DNA of 64,000 nt from Roseovarius indicus (GCF_008728195.1 NZ_CP031598.1:5084001-5148000); one strand, 5' to 3'. Counted from the first letter of the stretch, positions 23,066 to 33,305 are shown. Program-made: numbers and translations. Notes: generated by a model not told the origin, from the sequence alone.

Positions 23066-25078
23066 ATGACAAATCCGCTGCTGGACAACTGGTCCACCCC
23101 CCACGAAATCGCCCCGTTCGACCAGATCGAGGATGCCCATTTCGCCCCCGCCTTCGAAACCGCCCTGACCGAAGCGCGCGCCGAGATCGCGGCGATCGCC
23201 GACGACCCGGCCGATCCAAGCTTCGCCAACACGATCGAGGCGCTGGAACTGGCCGGCAAGCAGCTCGACAAGGTGCTTTCCGTGTTCTTCACCGTGGCCG
23301 GGGCCGACACCAACTCCAAGCGGCAGGAACTGCAGCGGGCTTTCAGCCCTAAGCTGGCGGCCTATTCGTCCGAGGTCTATTCCAACAAGGCGCTCTACCA
23401 GCGGATCGAAACGCTGTGGGAGAAACGCGATACCCTTGACCTGTCGCCCGAGCAGGAACGGCTTCTGTATCTCAGCCGGCGCAGCTTTGTCCGGGCCGGC
23501 GCGGCACTGGAGGGGGCCGAAGAGGCCCGGATGCGGGATATCATGTCGCGTTTGGCCGAACTGGGCACGGCATTCACCCAGAACCTGCTGGCCGACGAGT
23601 CGGGTTGGCACATGGTCCTGGCCGAGAACGAGTTGGAAGGGCTGCCCGATTTCCTCGTGAACGCCGCCCGCGAGGCCGGGCAGGAGAAGGACGAAGACGG
23701 GCCGGTGATCACATTGTCGCGGTCGCTGATCGTGCCGTTCCTGCAATTCTCGCCCCGTCGCGACCTGCGGGAAAAGGCGTTTCGAGCCTGGGCCGCGCGT
23801 GGCGCCAATGGCGGCGAGACCGACAACCGCGCCATCGCCGCCGAGATCCTGCAACTTCGCGAAGAGCGCGCGCGGCTCCTGGGCTATGACAGCTTCGCCG
23901 CCTACAAGCTCGACACCGAGATGGCCAAGACCCCAGAGGCGGTGAAGAGCCTGCTGATGGATGTCTGGGCCCCCGCCAAGGCGCAGGCCGAGGCCGATGC
24001 CGCGACGATGACCGATATGATGCAGCAAGACGGCGTCAACGGCCCGCTCGAGAAGTGGGACTGGCGCTACTACGCCGAGAAGCGGCGCAAGGCCGAGCAT
24101 GACCTCGATGAGGCCGCACTCAAGCCCTACCTGCAACTCGACCGGATGATCGAGGCGGCCTTTGCCTGTGCCAATCGCCTGTTCGGGCTGGAGTTCGAAC
24201 GTCTCGACGTGCCGCTCTATCACGCCGATTGCCGGGCCTGGGAGGTGACGCGCAATGGCCGCCACGTGGCGGTGTTCATCGGCGACTATTTCGCGCGCGG
24301 CTCGAAACGCTCGGGCGCATGGTGCAGCGCGATGCGGGGGCAGGCCAAGTTCCCCAGGGAGCAAGGCACCGTCGTCATCAACGTCTGCAACTTCGCCAAG
24401 GGCAACCCGGCGCTGCTGAGCTATGACGATGCGCGCACGCTGTTCCACGAGTTCGGGCATGCCCTGCACCAGATGCTCTCGAACGTGACCTACGAATCGC
24501 TGTCGGGCACCAACGTGGCCCGCGATTTCGTCGAGCTGCCCAGCCAGCTTTATGAACACTGGCTGGAAGTGCCCCGCGTGCTGGAGGAGTTCGCCACCCA
24601 CGCCGAGACGGGCGAGGCGATGCCCAAGGCGATGCTCGACAAGGTTCTGGAGGCTGCGAATTTCGACATGGGCTTCCAGACGGTCGAATATGTCGCCTCG
24701 GCGCTGGTCGACCTGTCCTTCCACGAAGGCAAGGCGCCCGACGACCCGATGGCGAAACAGGCCGAGGTTCTGGAAGAGCTTGGCATGCCTCACGCCATCG
24801 GCATGCGTCATGCCACCCCGCATTTCGCCCATGTGTTTGCCGGCGACGGCTATTCCAGCGGCTATTACAGCTACATGTGGTCGGAGGTGATGGATGCCGA
24901 CGCCTTCGAGGCGTTCCGCGAAGCCGGGGATGCCTTCGATGCCGCGACGGCGAAATCGCTGGAAGAGAACATCCTCTCGACCGGTGGCTCGCGCGAGGCG
25001 GATGACCTTTACCTGTCGTTCCGCGGGCGCATGCCCGGCGTCGAGGCATTGCTGAAAGGCCGGGGGCTGGCGGCATGA
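23066..25078 (+). CDS. M3-family metallopeptidase (oligopeptidase A / Dcp type)
   Basis: 670 residues, no signal peptide, so a cytoplasmic zinc oligopeptidase that degrades short peptides. Zinc site H461-E-F-G-H465 ([10 protein letters not shown]), with the downstream Glu region following. Other family blocks: [18 protein letters not shown], and [18 protein letters not shown] near the C-terminus. The start at 23066 follows a strong AAGGAGAG at 23051-23058. The gene overlaps rppH by four bases. Confidence 0.93.
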   Translation: MTNPLLDNWSTPHEIAPFDQIEDAHFAPAFETALTEARAEIAAIADDPADPSFANTIEALELAGKQLDKVLSVFFTVAGADTNSKRQELQRAFSPKLAAYSSEVYSNKALYQRIETLWEKRDTLDLSPEQERLLYLSRRSFVRAGAALEGAEEARMRDIMSRLAELGTAFTQNLLADESGWHMVLAENELEGLPDFLVNAAREAGQEKDEDGPVITLSRSLIVPFLQFSPRRDLREKAFRAWAARGANGGETDNRAIAAEILQLREERARLLGYDSFAAYKLDTEMAKTPEAVKSLLMDVWAPAKAQAEADAATMTDMMQQDGVNGPLEKWDWRYYAEKRRKAEHDLDEAALKPYLQLDRMIEAAFACANRLFGLEFERLDVPLYHADCRAWEVTRNGRHVAVFIGDYFARGSKRSGAWCSAMRGQAKFPREQGTVVINVCNFAKGNPALLSYDDARTLFHEFGHALHQMLSNVTYESLSGTNVARDFVELPSQLYEHWLEVPRVLEEFATHAETGEAMPKAMLDKVLEAANFDMGFQTVEYVASALVDLSFHEGKAPDDPMAKQAEVLEELGMPHAIGMRHATPHFAHVFAGDGYSSGYYSYMWSEVMDADAFEAFREAGDAFDAATAKSLEENILSTGGSREADDLYLSFRGRMPGVEALLKGRGLAA

Positions 25079-25557
25079 GTGAAGAGGACATCAAGGAAAA
25101 GCCCTATCGGCCTTGCGTCGGCGTGATGCTGGCCAACAAGGAAGGCGAGGTCTTTGTCGGCCAGCGGATCGACAACAAGGATCCGGCTTGGCAAATGCCG
25201 CAGGGTGGCGTCGACGAGGATGAAGAGCCCGAGCGCGCCGCGCTGCGCGAACTGTGGGAGGAAACCGGCGTTCTGCCCGCGCTGGTCACGGTCGAGGCCG
25301 AGACCGAGGGCTGGATATCCTACGACCTGCCCGCCGACCTTGCCCCGCGTATCTGGGGCGGGAAGTTCCGCGGGCAGACACAGAAATGGTTCCTGTTGCG
25401 GTTCGAAGGCAGCGACGACGACATCAATATCGCCACCTTGCACCCCGAGTTCTCCGAGTGGCGCTGGCTGCCGCCCGGCGAGCTGGTCGATGCCATCGTG
25501 CCGTTCAAGCGCGAGGTCTACCGCCGGGTGCTCGAGGAGTTCGAGGACAAGCTATGA
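25075..25557 (+). CDS. rppH: RNA pyrophosphohydrolase (Nudix)
   Basis: 160 residues. Removes pyrophosphate from the 5' triphosphate of RNA, starting decay, and may hydrolyse dinucleoside polyphosphates. The full Nudix box is seen (GGVDEDE, then RELWEETGV), with the RppH/IalA N-terminus [15 protein letters not shown] and WQMPQGG. It sits between the M3 peptidase and a secreted protein gene with four-base overlaps on both sides. Confidence 0.93.
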   Translation: MSEEDIKEKPYRPCVGVMLANKEGEVFVGQRIDNKDPAWQMPQGGVDEDEEPERAALRELWEETGVLPALVTVEAETEGWISYDLPADLAPRIWGGKFRGQTQKWFLLRFEGSDDDINIATLHPEFSEWRWLPPGELVDAIVPFKREVYRRVLEEFEDKL

Positions 25558-26048
25558 GACCGATCCGCAATGCAATCCTGCTGGCTCTTTCGGTGGCGGT
25601 GCCTGGCCCTGCGCTGGCGCTCAGTTGCCTCGCGCCTGACGTCGCGCGGACCTATCTGCAGCTCGACGAGGCGGAAGAACGGTATGTCGCCGTGCACGGC
25701 GTGCTGACCTTCGACGCGTCGAAGTTGCCGAAGACCGACATGCAGGATCAGGCCTCGACCCCCGACAGCACTCCCCTTCCCGCGCAACTGACCGGCCAGT
25801 CCCTGTCGGCCGAGGGGTTCACGACCCCTTTCGACAAGCCGATCACGCTCGACGTGCGCTGTTTCGGCCCATGGTGCGCCGGCGCGGCGTCAGGTGCTGA
25901 AATCCTCGGCTTCGTCGAACTGCGCGACAGCGGCCCTGTGCTTACGCTCGATCCCTGTTCCAGCACCAGCTTCCCCGAGCCGGACGAGGCGATGCTGAAC
26001 ACGGCGGTCCATTGCATGCAGGGCGGCGCTTGCAAGCCCGAACGATAA
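25554..26048 (+). CDS. Hypothetical secreted protein
   Basis: 164 residues. Signal peptide of about 22 residues ([18 protein letters not shown]). The mature part has several cysteines (C24, the pair in [10 protein letters not shown], one in DPCSSTS, two near the C-terminus), suggesting a disulfide-stabilised periplasmic domain. I do not recognise the family. The ATG at 25554 overlaps the rppH stop, so it is co-translated with it. Confidence 0.7.
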   Translation: MRPIRNAILLALSVAVPGPALALSCLAPDVARTYLQLDEAEERYVAVHGVLTFDASKLPKTDMQDQASTPDSTPLPAQLTGQSLSAEGFTTPFDKPITLDVRCFGPWCAGAASGAEILGFVELRDSGPVLTLDPCSSTSFPEPDEAMLNTAVHCMQGGACKPER

Positions 26049-26123
26049 CACGCCAAACGCGGATAATCTCTTGATGCCGGGCCCTGTTGCGGGGATAACC
26101 CGGCCCCAACAAGGGATCACGGG

Positions 26124-26987
26124 ATGAAGAAACGAGAGATGAACCGCGACTGGATCGCCACCGCCAGAACCCTCAGCGAAGCCCTGCCCTATCTGCAGCG
26201 CTATGACGGGGCCATTGTCGTCATCAAGCTGGGCGGCCACGCCATGGGCAGCGACGAGGCGATGGAAACCTTCGCCCGCGATGTCGTGCTGATGCGGCAG
26301 GTCGGTGTGAACCCGGTGATCGTGCATGGCGGCGGCCCGATGATCAACGAGATGCTCGAGAAGCTTCAGATCAAGTCGGATTTCGTCGGCGGCAAGCGGG
26401 TCACCGACGAGGCCACGATGGAAGTGGTCGAGATGGTCCTGTCGGGCCGCGTCAACAAGCGCATCGTGCAGGCGATCAACCGGCAGGGCGGCAAGGCCGT
26501 GGGCCTGTCGGGCAAGGATGCCAACCTGATCACCTGCGACCCGGCCGACCCGGCGCTGGGGCTGGTCGGTGACCCGAACGACGTTGATCCGGCGATCCTG
26601 CGCACGCTTTTCAGCGATGACACTATCCCCGTGATCGCCCCGCTGGGGTCTGGCCGCAACGGCGAGACCTACAACATCAACGGCGACACCGCCGCCGGTG
26701 CCGTGGCCGCCGCGCTCAAGGCCGACCGCCTCTTGCTGCTGACGGATGTGGACGGCGTGAAAGACCCGGACGGCAATGTTCTGACCGAGCTTACCGCCAC
26801 CCAGATCCACGACATGATCCGCGACGGGGTCATCGCCGGCGGGATGATCCCCAAAACCGAAACCGCGCTCAACGCCATCGACGGCGGCGTGCGGGCGGTG
26901 GTGATCATCGACGGGCGGGCGCCCAATGCCGTGCTGCTCGAGTTGTTCACCGAGCATGGTGCGGGCTCTCTCATCCGGGCAGGCTGA
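26124..26987 (+). CDS. argB: Acetylglutamate kinase
   Basis: 287 residues. Phosphorylates N-acetylglutamate, second step of arginine synthesis. Seen: [34 protein letters not shown] and [15 protein letters not shown]. The N-terminal extension before the kinase core (about 28 residues) is of the type linked to arginine feedback in hexameric enzymes. Stands alone from other arginine genes. Upstream 75 bases show nothing I recognise. Confidence 0.95.
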   Translation: MKKREMNRDWIATARTLSEALPYLQRYDGAIVVIKLGGHAMGSDEAMETFARDVVLMRQVGVNPVIVHGGGPMINEMLEKLQIKSDFVGGKRVTDEATMEVVEMVLSGRVNKRIVQAINRQGGKAVGLSGKDANLITCDPADPALGLVGDPNDVDPAILRTLFSDDTIPVIAPLGSGRNGETYNINGDTAAGAVAAALKADRLLLLTDVDGVKDPDGNVLTELTATQIHDMIRDGVIAGGMIPKTETALNAIDGGVRAVVIIDGRAPNAVLLELFTEHGAGSLIRAG

Positions 26988-27047
26988 TCGCGCGATTGCG
27001 ACCGGGTGCCGCTTGCCAGCGCCCTGATTTGGCTTAGGGTCCGGCGC

Positions 27048-27842
27048 ATGGAAAACGAAACCGTCATCCGGCTCTCGGTCTTTATCGGGCTGTTCGTGCT
27101 TTTTGCGGGCATCGAGGCGCTGGCGCCCCGGCGGCAACGCACGCAGCCGCGCGGGCGGCGGTGGATCACCAACTGGGCCATCGTCATCCTCGACACGCTG
27201 GCGCTTCGGGCGTTGGCGCTGGCGCTGCCGCTACTGGCGGTGGGCGCCGCGCTTGATGCCGAGGCGCAGGGCTGGGGCCTCATGAACGGTGTCGGCTGGC
27301 CCTACTGGGTCAAGGTTCTCGCGACGGTGCTGATCTTCGACTTCGCCATCTGGGCACAACACCTCATTACCCATAAAGTGCCGGTGCTGTGGCGCATCCA
27401 CCGCGTTCACCACGCCGACCGTGACATCGACGTCAGCACCGCGATCCGCTTCCACCCGGTCGAGATTGCGCTTTCCATGCTGCTGAAGATTGGCCTCGTC
27501 TACCTTCTCGGCCCGCCGGCGCTGGGGGTGATCCTGTTCGAGATCATCCTGAACGGGACCGCCATGTTCAACCATGCCAACATGCGCCTGCCGCTCTGGC
27601 TCGACGCAGTACTGCGGCAGGTGATGGTGACGCCCGACATGCACCGCGTGCACCACTCGATCCACCGGCGCGAGCATGACAGCAACTACGGCTTTGCCCT
27701 GTCGATCTGGGACAGGCTGTTCGGCACTTACGTGCCCCAGCCCGACAAGGGGCATGACGGGATGACCGTGGGGCTGGAATGGCAGGATGACCGGCCCTCG
27801 AAGCTCGGCTGGTCGCTCGGCCTGCCGTTTCAGCGCAAATGA
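27048..27842 (+). CDS. Sterol desaturase / fatty-acid hydroxylase family membrane protein
   Basis: 264 residues with four or more membrane segments. Histidine boxes of the di-iron family are seen: HLITHKVPVLWRIHRVHHAD, HNANMR-like (FNHANMRLP), and MHRVHHSIHRREHDSNYG. Family members hydroxylate or desaturate lipids; bacterial ones often modify fatty acids, ornithine lipids or hopanoids. ATG 27048 puts the first membrane helix at the N-terminus; an earlier GTG at 27006 has no support. Overlaps the next gene by four bases. Confidence 0.85.
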   Translation: MENETVIRLSVFIGLFVLFAGIEALAPRRQRTQPRGRRWITNWAIVILDTLALRALALALPLLAVGAALDAEAQGWGLMNGVGWPYWVKVLATVLIFDFAIWAQHLITHKVPVLWRIHRVHHADRDIDVSTAIRFHPVEIALSMLLKIGLVYLLGPPALGVILFEIILNGTAMFNHANMRLPLWLDAVLRQVMVTPDMHRVHHSIHRREHDSNYGFALSIWDRLFGTYVPQPDKGHDGMTVGLEWQDDRPSKLGWSLGLPFQRK

Positions 27843-28471
27843 GGCTGACCGACATAGAAACCGTCGCCGGGGCAGAGCATCTGGCGGTGATGGGTGTCGT
27901 ACAGGATGACCTGCCCGAGGGAGTGGCGACATTGGTCCTGCTCGGGCCGCTGGAGCCGGGCTTCTGGCCCGCCTTCACCGCTTCGCCGGAATATCGCGAT
28001 GACACGCCCCACCCGCTTGACCGCTGGTCGCTCCGGGTCATCACTGGGATGGCCGAGAGGCTGGGCGCCACGCCGTTCTTCCCGTTCGGCGGCCCGCCCT
28101 ACCAGCCGTTCATCGCGTGGGCCAAGGCCAGCGGCCGGGCGCACAGCTCGCCCGTCGGGCTGCTGGTGCATGATACGGCCGGTCTGATGATTTCCTATCG
28201 CGGCGCCCTTGGATTTGCCGAGCGGATCGAGGCGCCAGCGCCACCGCCCAACCCCTGCGAGACCTGTCAAACCCGACCCTGTCTCACCGCCTGCCCTGTC
28301 GATGCCTTCGCCAGCGGCAGCTACGATGTGGCCGCCTGCAAGACCGATCTCGACCGACCCGGCAACGACTGCATGACCCGCGGCTGCGCCGTGCGGCGGG
28401 CTTGCCCTGTCAGCCGGAACTATGGCAGGCTCGAGGCGCAATCTTCCTTTCACATGAGGGCTTTCAAATGA
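27839..28471 (+). CDS. Ferredoxin-like protein with two Cys clusters
   Basis: 210 residues. The C-terminal third carries C140-x2-C143-x4-C148-x3-C152 (CETCQTRPCLTACPVDAF) and C167, C178, C183, C189 (ending in CAVRRACPV), consistent with two 4Fe-4S sites like those of epoxyqueuosine reductase. The N-terminal 130 residues are not a cobalamin-binding domain that I can recognise, so it is not a full QueG. The partner enzyme is unknown; translation is coupled to the hydroxylase and to sixA, so it could supply electrons to the hydroxylase. Confidence 0.65.
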   Translation: MRLTDIETVAGAEHLAVMGVVQDDLPEGVATLVLLGPLEPGFWPAFTASPEYRDDTPHPLDRWSLRVITGMAERLGATPFFPFGGPPYQPFIAWAKASGRAHSSPVGLLVHDTAGLMISYRGALGFAERIEAPAPPPNPCETCQTRPCLTACPVDAFASGSYDVAACKTDLDRPGNDCMTRGCAVRRACPVSRNYGRLEAQSSFHMRAFK

Positions 28472-28959
28472 AGCGGCTGATCCTGATGCGGCACGCCAAG
28501 TCCAGCTGGGCCACCCCCGGCCAGGACGATCACGCGCGCCCGCTGAACGGCCGCGGCAGGGTGTCGGCGCGCGTGGTAGGCGAATGGTTGCAGCACAAGA
28601 ACTACCTGCCCGACCAGACGATAAGCTCCGATTCCGTCCGCACGCGGGAGACCTTCGCGGGCCTCAATATTCTCTGCGATGCGGAGTTCACGAACGACCT
28701 CTACCATGCCGGGCCCGAAGACATGCTACGCGTGCTGCGCAAGGCCACGGGCGACACGGTGCTGATGCTGGGTCACAACCCCGGTATCGGCTGGTTTGCC
28801 CAGACGCTCGTGGCAGAACCGCCGCCGCACCCGAGGTTCTTCGACTATCCCACCTGCGCGACACTTGTCGCGGATTTCGATATCGACGCGTGGGACGAGG
28901 TCGGCACCGGAACCGGCAAGGCGGTGGATTTCGTCATCCCCCGCGAGCTGACCGGCTGA
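28468..28959 (+). CDS. sixA: Phosphohistidine phosphatase SixA-like
   Basis: 163 residues. RHG-type catalytic motif LMRHAKSSW at the N-terminus, SDSVRTRET, and VLMLGHNPGIGW with the second His. SixA removes phosphate from phosphohistidine, for example in phosphorelay or PTS-Ntr proteins. ATG 28468 lets the motif start at residue 7. It overlaps the ferredoxin-like gene by four bases. Confidence 0.85.
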   Translation: MKRLILMRHAKSSWATPGQDDHARPLNGRGRVSARVVGEWLQHKNYLPDQTISSDSVRTRETFAGLNILCDAEFTNDLYHAGPEDMLRVLRKATGDTVLMLGHNPGIGWFAQTLVAEPPPHPRFFDYPTCATLVADFDIDAWDEVGTGTGKAVDFVIPRELTG

Positions 28960-28973
28960 CAACTGGCGGGAAG

Positions 28974-29017
28974 GCTCCGGCGGCACTGCACCACACTCAT
29001 AAACAGGCCACCGGAGC
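28974..29017. terminator. Inverted repeat between convergent genes, possible two-way terminator
   Basis: GCTCCGGCGGC (28974-28984) pairs with GCCACCGGAGC (29007-29017), one mismatch, 22-base loop. It lies in the 65 bases between convergent sixA and the YxFxxD-protein gene. No T-run is present, so termination is only suggested. Confidence 0.4.
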
Positions 29018-29024
29018 ACGGTGC

Positions 29025-29474
29025 TTACCTGTGTACGATGTGCCAGACACCACCGATGCCGTCACCGCCGCGATCGCCCGGGTATTTGTCACCGTCCCAG
29101 TAGTAGAGCGGCCAGCCTTTCCAGGCCCACTGGTAGGTGCCGTCACTGCGCTGGATCACCGAGTAATGGCCATAGGGCGTCGCATCGGCCGGCGCATAGT
29201 AGGGCGGCCAGTCGGTCGCACAGCCGCCGTAGCAATTGCTGGCGCCGCGGCTGTCGTTGTCGAAGATGTAGAGCGTGCGGTCGTTGTTGTCGGTCACGAT
29301 CTTGAGCGACACCTTGGTCGGCGCAGCCTCGTAACTCTTCTGCGCCTTGTAGGTCTTTTGCGACTTGTAGGCGCTCTGGGTCTTGTAGCCGTTGTAGTGG
29401 CCATAGTCACCGGCCACGGCGGCACCGGCCGTGAGTGTAAGCGCGGTTGCCGCGATGAGGGTTAGTACCTTCAT
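29025..29474 (-). CDS. Secreted protein with YxFxxD-type repeat motifs (COG4315-like)
   Basis: 149 residues. Signal peptide of about 21 residues (IAATALTLTAGAAVAG). After it comes a low-complexity stretch of YKxQ repeats (YKTQSAYKSQKTYKAQKSYE), then two copies of the family motif, LYIFDND and LYYWDGD followed by KYPGD. Cys in NCYGGC suggests one disulfide. Family function is unknown; members are periplasmic or surface proteins, often called predicted lipoproteins, but no lipobox is seen here. ATG 29474 is preceded by CAGGAATT. Confidence 0.75.
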   Translation of the reverse strand: MKVLTLIAATALTLTAGAAVAGDYGHYNGYKTQSAYKSQKTYKAQKSYEAAPTKVSLKIVTDNNDRTLYIFDNDSRGASNCYGGCATDWPPYYAPADATPYGHYSVIQRSDGTYQWAWKGWPLYYWDGDKYPGDRGGDGIGGVWHIVHR

Positions 29475-29694
29475 GTTTAATTCCTGTTCTGTCTTGTCTG
29501 TGGTCCGTCCCGGACCGCTGGTTTCGATTTGCAGCGACCGAAAATACCGCTGTGCGCCTCGGACATCGGCCCGAAGCGCCACAGCGCCGCTGCAAGAGCG
29601 TCTCTGAAGGGGCAGCGTTGTGCCGAGCGTTGTCACGACCGTGGAAAGGCCGCCGGAAAACCGTTGTTATTGGCGCTCACATGCGGACGGGCGC

Positions 29695-29726
29695 AAAAAA
29701 ATGAGGGCGGGAAAACTCCCGCCCTC
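29695..29726 (-). terminator. Rho-independent terminator of the aap operon
   Basis: Ten-base perfect stem, gagggcggga (29703-29712) with tcccgccctc (29717-29726), loop of 4, followed on the minus strand by seven T (29695-29701). It lies 45 bases after the aapP stop. Confidence 0.9.
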
Positions 29727-29771
29727 GCGTCCTTGTCTGCAAGGCGCGACCCGCGCCAGTGATCTGAGGCC

Positions 29772-30563
29772 TCAGTGACCGAGGATCTGGCTGAGGAACA
29801 GCTTGGTGCGGTCGCTCTTGGGGTTGTTGAAGAACTCTTCCGGCTCGTTCTGTTCCACGATCTGGCCCTGGTCCATGAATATCACGCGGTTGGCGACCTG
29901 GCGGGCAAAGCCCATCTCGTGGGTGACGCAGAGCATGGTCATCCCCTCCTGCGCCAGCTCGATCATGGTGTCGAGCACCTCCTTGATCATCTCGGGATCG
30001 AGCGCCGAGGTCGGTTCGTCGAACAGCATGATCCGCGGTTTCATGCAAAGCGACCGGGCGATCGCCACGCGCTGTTGCTGACCGCCCGACAACTGACCGG
30101 GGTACTTGTTGGCCTGTTCGGGGATCTTCACCTTCTCGAGGAAGTGCATCGCCGTATCCACGGCTTCCTTCTTGGGAACCTTGCGCACCCAGATCGGCGC
30201 CAGCGTGCAGTTCTCGAGAATGGTCAGGTGCGGGAACAAGTTGAAGTGCTGAAACACCATCCCGACTTCCGACCGGATCTTGTCGATGTTCTTGAGGTCG
30301 TTCGACAGCACCGTGCCGTCGACGACGATCTTGCCCTGCTGGTGCTCTTCCAGCGCATTGATGCAGCGGATGAGCGTGGATTTCCCCGACCCCGACGGGC
30401 CGGCGATGACGATACGCTCGCCCCGGTTGACCGTCAGGTTGATGTCGCGGAGCACGTGAAATGCGCCGTACCACTTGTTCATTCCGCTGATTTCGACGGC
30501 CACCTCATCGGAGACCTTCATTTGCGAGCGGTCGATTTCGCGTTCTGCCATGACGTCAGACAT
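29772..30563 (-). CDS. aapP: General L-amino acid ABC transporter, ATP-binding protein
   Basis: 263 residues. Energises uptake of many L-amino acids with AapQ and AapM. Walker [11 protein letters not shown]-loop region, signature [13 protein letters not shown], Walker [13 protein letters not shown], and H in CVTHEMGFA. Last gene of aapJQMP, 15 bases after aapM, followed by a strong terminator. Confidence 0.95.
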   Translation of the reverse strand: MSDVMAEREIDRSQMKVSDEVAVEISGMNKWYGAFHVLRDINLTVNRGERIVIAGPSGSGKSTLIRCINALEEHQQGKIVVDGTVLSNDLKNIDKIRSEVGMVFQHFNLFPHLTILENCTLAPIWVRKVPKKEAVDTAMHFLEKVKIPEQANKYPGQLSGGQQQRVAIARSLCMKPRIMLFDEPTSALDPEMIKEVLDTMIELAQEGMTMLCVTHEMGFARQVANRVIFMDQGQIVEQNEPEEFFNNPKSDRTKLFLSQILGH

Positions 30564-30578
30564 GGTTGCGATCCTTTC

Positions 30579-31901
30579 TTAGCGGTGGCCGGTCTGAAGC
30601 TTGCGCTCCAGATACATGGAATAACGGGACATGCCGAAGCAGAAGATGAAGAACATCAACGCGATGAAGCCGTAAAGCTCCCACACGATGCCGTTCCAAT
30701 CCGAGTCGGCGCGGATGGCGTTCGACAGGCCCAGCGGGTCCAGAAGGCCGATGATCGACACGAGAACCGTGTCCTTGAAGAGGCCGATGAAGGTGCTCAC
30801 GATGCCCGGGATCGAGATTTTCAGCGCCTGCGGCATGATGATCAGCCGCTGCGCCTGCCAGTAGTCGAGGCCGAGGCTGTCGGCGCCCTCGTACTGACCC
30901 TTGGGCAGGGCTGCCAGGCCGCCCCGGATCACCTCTGCCATGTAGGCCGAGGCAAACAGGGTGGCCATGATGATGACCCGCAGGATGATGTCGAAATTCG
31001 TGCCCGGCGGCATGAAGATGTTGAGCAGCGTCGAGGCCACGAACAGCAGGGTGATCAGCGGCACGCCCCGAATGAACTCGATGAAGCCCACGCAGAGCGC
31101 CTTGACGATCAGCAGGTCCGACCGGCGCCCAAGTGCCAGCAGAATGCCCAGCGGCAGCGAGATGGCGATGGCCACGACGCCGATGGTCAGCGACAGCATG
31201 AACCCACCGAAATTGCGGCTGTCGACCAGTTCGAACCCGAGCGGGATGACCGAATTGATCACCCCCGACACCGGCCCGACGAGGAAGACCCACCACACGA
31301 TGGCAACGATCACCGACGCGATGAGCCCGGTCAGAGACCCCGCCGCAGCGCTTACCGCCTTGAAGACGAAGTAACCGACCACGAGCCCGGCAATGACCGT
31401 CAGCGGCGTCCAGACCGACCCGCCCCAAAGCAGCCAGGGCATCAGGAACGGGTAGAGCGCCGAGAACCAGATCAGCTTGGCCGGGAAATATTCGCTGAAG
31501 AGCACCGGCCCCAGCGCCACGAAGAGCAGCACGAAGGCAAGGATCGGGCGCCAGTACAGATCGCTCGGGTAGAACCCGAAGAGCAACTGCACCCAACGGT
31601 CGCGGATAACCCCCCAGCAGGCGCCGCCGAAGTGGCCCTCGCGGCCCATCTCGCTCAGGATTTCACGGCACTCGCTGAGCGATGTGGCGTACCATGTCGG
31701 AGACAAAGTCCAAGGCACGATGATAGACAACACCCAGTAGATGAAGATGAGCGAAAGGATGGTCACCACGGTGTTGAACCACCCCGAGAACAGGTTCTCT
31801 CTCAGCCAGCCGATCACGCCCACGGACGAGGCCGGCGGGTCCTGCTCGGGCAGCATGGTGTCGCGGACATAGCCTACGGTTTCTGCATGCATTTCACTCA
31901 T
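30579..31901 (-). CDS. aapM: General L-amino acid ABC transporter, permease
   Basis: 440 residues with about eight membrane helices, longer than most His/Glu-type permeases, as is usual for AapM. The C-terminal permease core carries the EAA-type loop (EVIRGGLAALPKGQYEGADSLG). Adjacent to aapQ with one base between stop and start. Together with AapQ forms the transmembrane channel. Confidence 0.93.
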   Translation of the reverse strand: MSEMHAETVGYVRDTMLPEQDPPASSVGVIGWLRENLFSGWFNTVVTILSLIFIYWVLSIIVPWTLSPTWYATSLSECREILSEMGREGHFGGACWGVIRDRWVQLLFGFYPSDLYWRPILAFVLLFVALGPVLFSEYFPAKLIWFSALYPFLMPWLLWGGSVWTPLTVIAGLVVGYFVFKAVSAAAGSLTGLIASVIVAIVWWVFLVGPVSGVINSVIPLGFELVDSRNFGGFMLSLTIGVVAIAISLPLGILLALGRRSDLLIVKALCVGFIEFIRGVPLITLLFVASTLLNIFMPPGTNFDIILRVIIMATLFASAYMAEVIRGGLAALPKGQYEGADSLGLDYWQAQRLIIMPQALKISIPGIVSTFIGLFKDTVLVSIIGLLDPLGLSNAIRADSDWNGIVWELYGFIALMFFIFCFGMSRYSMYLERKLQTGHR

Positions 31902-31902
31902 G

Positions 31903-33171
31903 TCACCGCTCCACCAGTTTGACGCGATTGTTGTACCAGTTCATCGCCAGCGAAATCAGAAGCGAGAGCGTCAGGTAAATCAGCATGCCCAGCAGCACCG
32001 TCTCGAGTTCGCGTCCGGTCTGGTTGAGGGTGATGCCCATCAGCGTGCCGGTAATGTCCATGTAGCCCACCGCGATCGCCAACGACGAGTTCTTGGTGAG
32101 GTTCAGGTATTGCGAGATCAGCGGCGGGATGATGACCCGAAGCGCCTGTGGCAGCACCACGAGCCCCATGATCCGACGGGGCCTCAGGCCAAGTGCCGCG
32201 GCGGCCTCCGTCTGGCCATGACTGATGGCAAGGATGCCCGCACGCACGATCTCGGCCACGAAGGCCGCGGTATAGAGCGACAGCGCCAGCCACAGCGCGA
32301 TGAGCGAGTTGCGCATATGCGTCCCGCCACCGAAGTTGAAACCTTTCAGCTCCGGGTAGCCAAGGTGGAAGCCAAGGGCGACCAGCAGGATGATGAGCGG
32401 AACGAAAACGACGCCCAGCCGCAGGTACCACGTGGTCGGGCGCAGGCCGGTCTTGTTCTGGATAGCGTCGGCCCTGTCGCGGATACGGCCGGAAATGAAG
32501 ATGCCCACAACCAGAACGGCGATGATTGCCACGAGGTTGAGGCTGATATCGAAGTTCACCGCCGATTGGCCGAAGAGATGCACCTCGCCAAGGCTGCGCG
32601 AAAACAGCGGTTCGGGAACATAGATGCCGCGGTTCGTCAAGGCGACCGTGTCAAACACCTTCATCGTCGCATCCGGATCGTCACCGCGAAACGCGCTTGG
32701 CGGCGGCAGGGTCTCGATCAGGATCGCCATGAAAAGCACGATCCACAGCAGCACCGGCACGTTGCGGAACATCTCGACATAGACCGTCATGATCTTCGAG
32801 ACGAGCCAGTTCTTGCTCAGCCGCAGCACACCGATCAGCACGCCAAGCACCGTCGCCAGCGCACAGCCCATCACCGCGATGAGAAGCGTGTTCAGAAGCC
32901 CCACGAACGCGGCCCGAAGGTGCGAACTGCGCGAGGTATACTCGATCAGGCGCTGGTTGATGTCATAGCCCGCCGGCTCGAACAGGAAGTCGAAGGACGG
33001 TTCCTTGCCGAGGTCCTGAAGGTTCTGGGCGGTGTTGGAAATGAGCCAGCCGATCAGAAGGAGAAACCCGATCAGCGCGACCACCTGAATTGTGGTCGAG
33101 CGATACCGGGTATCGTAAATCAGCATGGACAGTCGGAACGACTCCGTATGCGGGTCGGTCGTTGATGTCAT
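31903..33171 (-). CDS. aapQ: General L-amino acid ABC transporter, permease
   Basis: 422 residues. N-terminal helix (VVALIGFLLLIGWLISNTA), large periplasmic insert, and a permease core with EAA-type loop (EIVRAGILAISHGQTEAAAALGLRP). Pairs with AapM. Separated from aapJ by 134 bases holding a stem-loop, so its expression is likely lower than that of the binding protein. Confidence 0.93.
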   Translation of the reverse strand: MTSTTDPHTESFRLSMLIYDTRYRSTTIQVVALIGFLLLIGWLISNTAQNLQDLGKEPSFDFLFEPAGYDINQRLIEYTSRSSHLRAAFVGLLNTLLIAVMGCALATVLGVLIGVLRLSKNWLVSKIMTVYVEMFRNVPVLLWIVLFMAILIETLPPPSAFRGDDPDATMKVFDTVALTNRGIYVPEPLFSRSLGEVHLFGQSAVNFDISLNLVAIIAVLVVGIFISGRIRDRADAIQNKTGLRPTTWYLRLGVVFVPLIILLVALGFHLGYPELKGFNFGGGTHMRNSLIALWLALSLYTAAFVAEIVRAGILAISHGQTEAAAALGLRPRRIMGLVVLPQALRVIIPPLISQYLNLTKNSSLAIAVGYMDITGTLMGITLNQTGRELETVLLGMLIYLTLSLLISLAMNWYNNRVKLVER

Positions 33172-33264
33172 TCTGGAAGTCCCCGTTGTTCAGCCCGGTT
33201 TGTTTTTTGCGGCAGCTTTTCGCGCCGTGGGCCGATTTTCTTATCTCGAAGGATCGTAGGTAGT

Positions 33265-33294
33265 GAAAGGGCGCGGAGTGATCCGCGCCCTTTC
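33265..33294 (-). other. Perfect 13-bp stem-loop between aapJ and aapQ
   Basis: GAAAGGGCGCGGA (33265-33277) pairs with TCCGCGCCCTTTC (33282-33294), loop of 4. It starts 11 bases after the aapJ stop. No T-run follows, so it probably partly terminates or protects the 3' end of aapJ mRNA, giving excess binding protein, as known for malE-malF in Escherichia coli. Confidence 0.8.
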
Positions 33295-33305
33295 GAAGTC
33301 CTGTC

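Noticed and set aside
29775..31922. Plus-strand open frame of about 715 codons opposite aapP and aapM
   Set aside because: Antisense to two clearly conserved transporter genes; composition is low-complexity charged residues.
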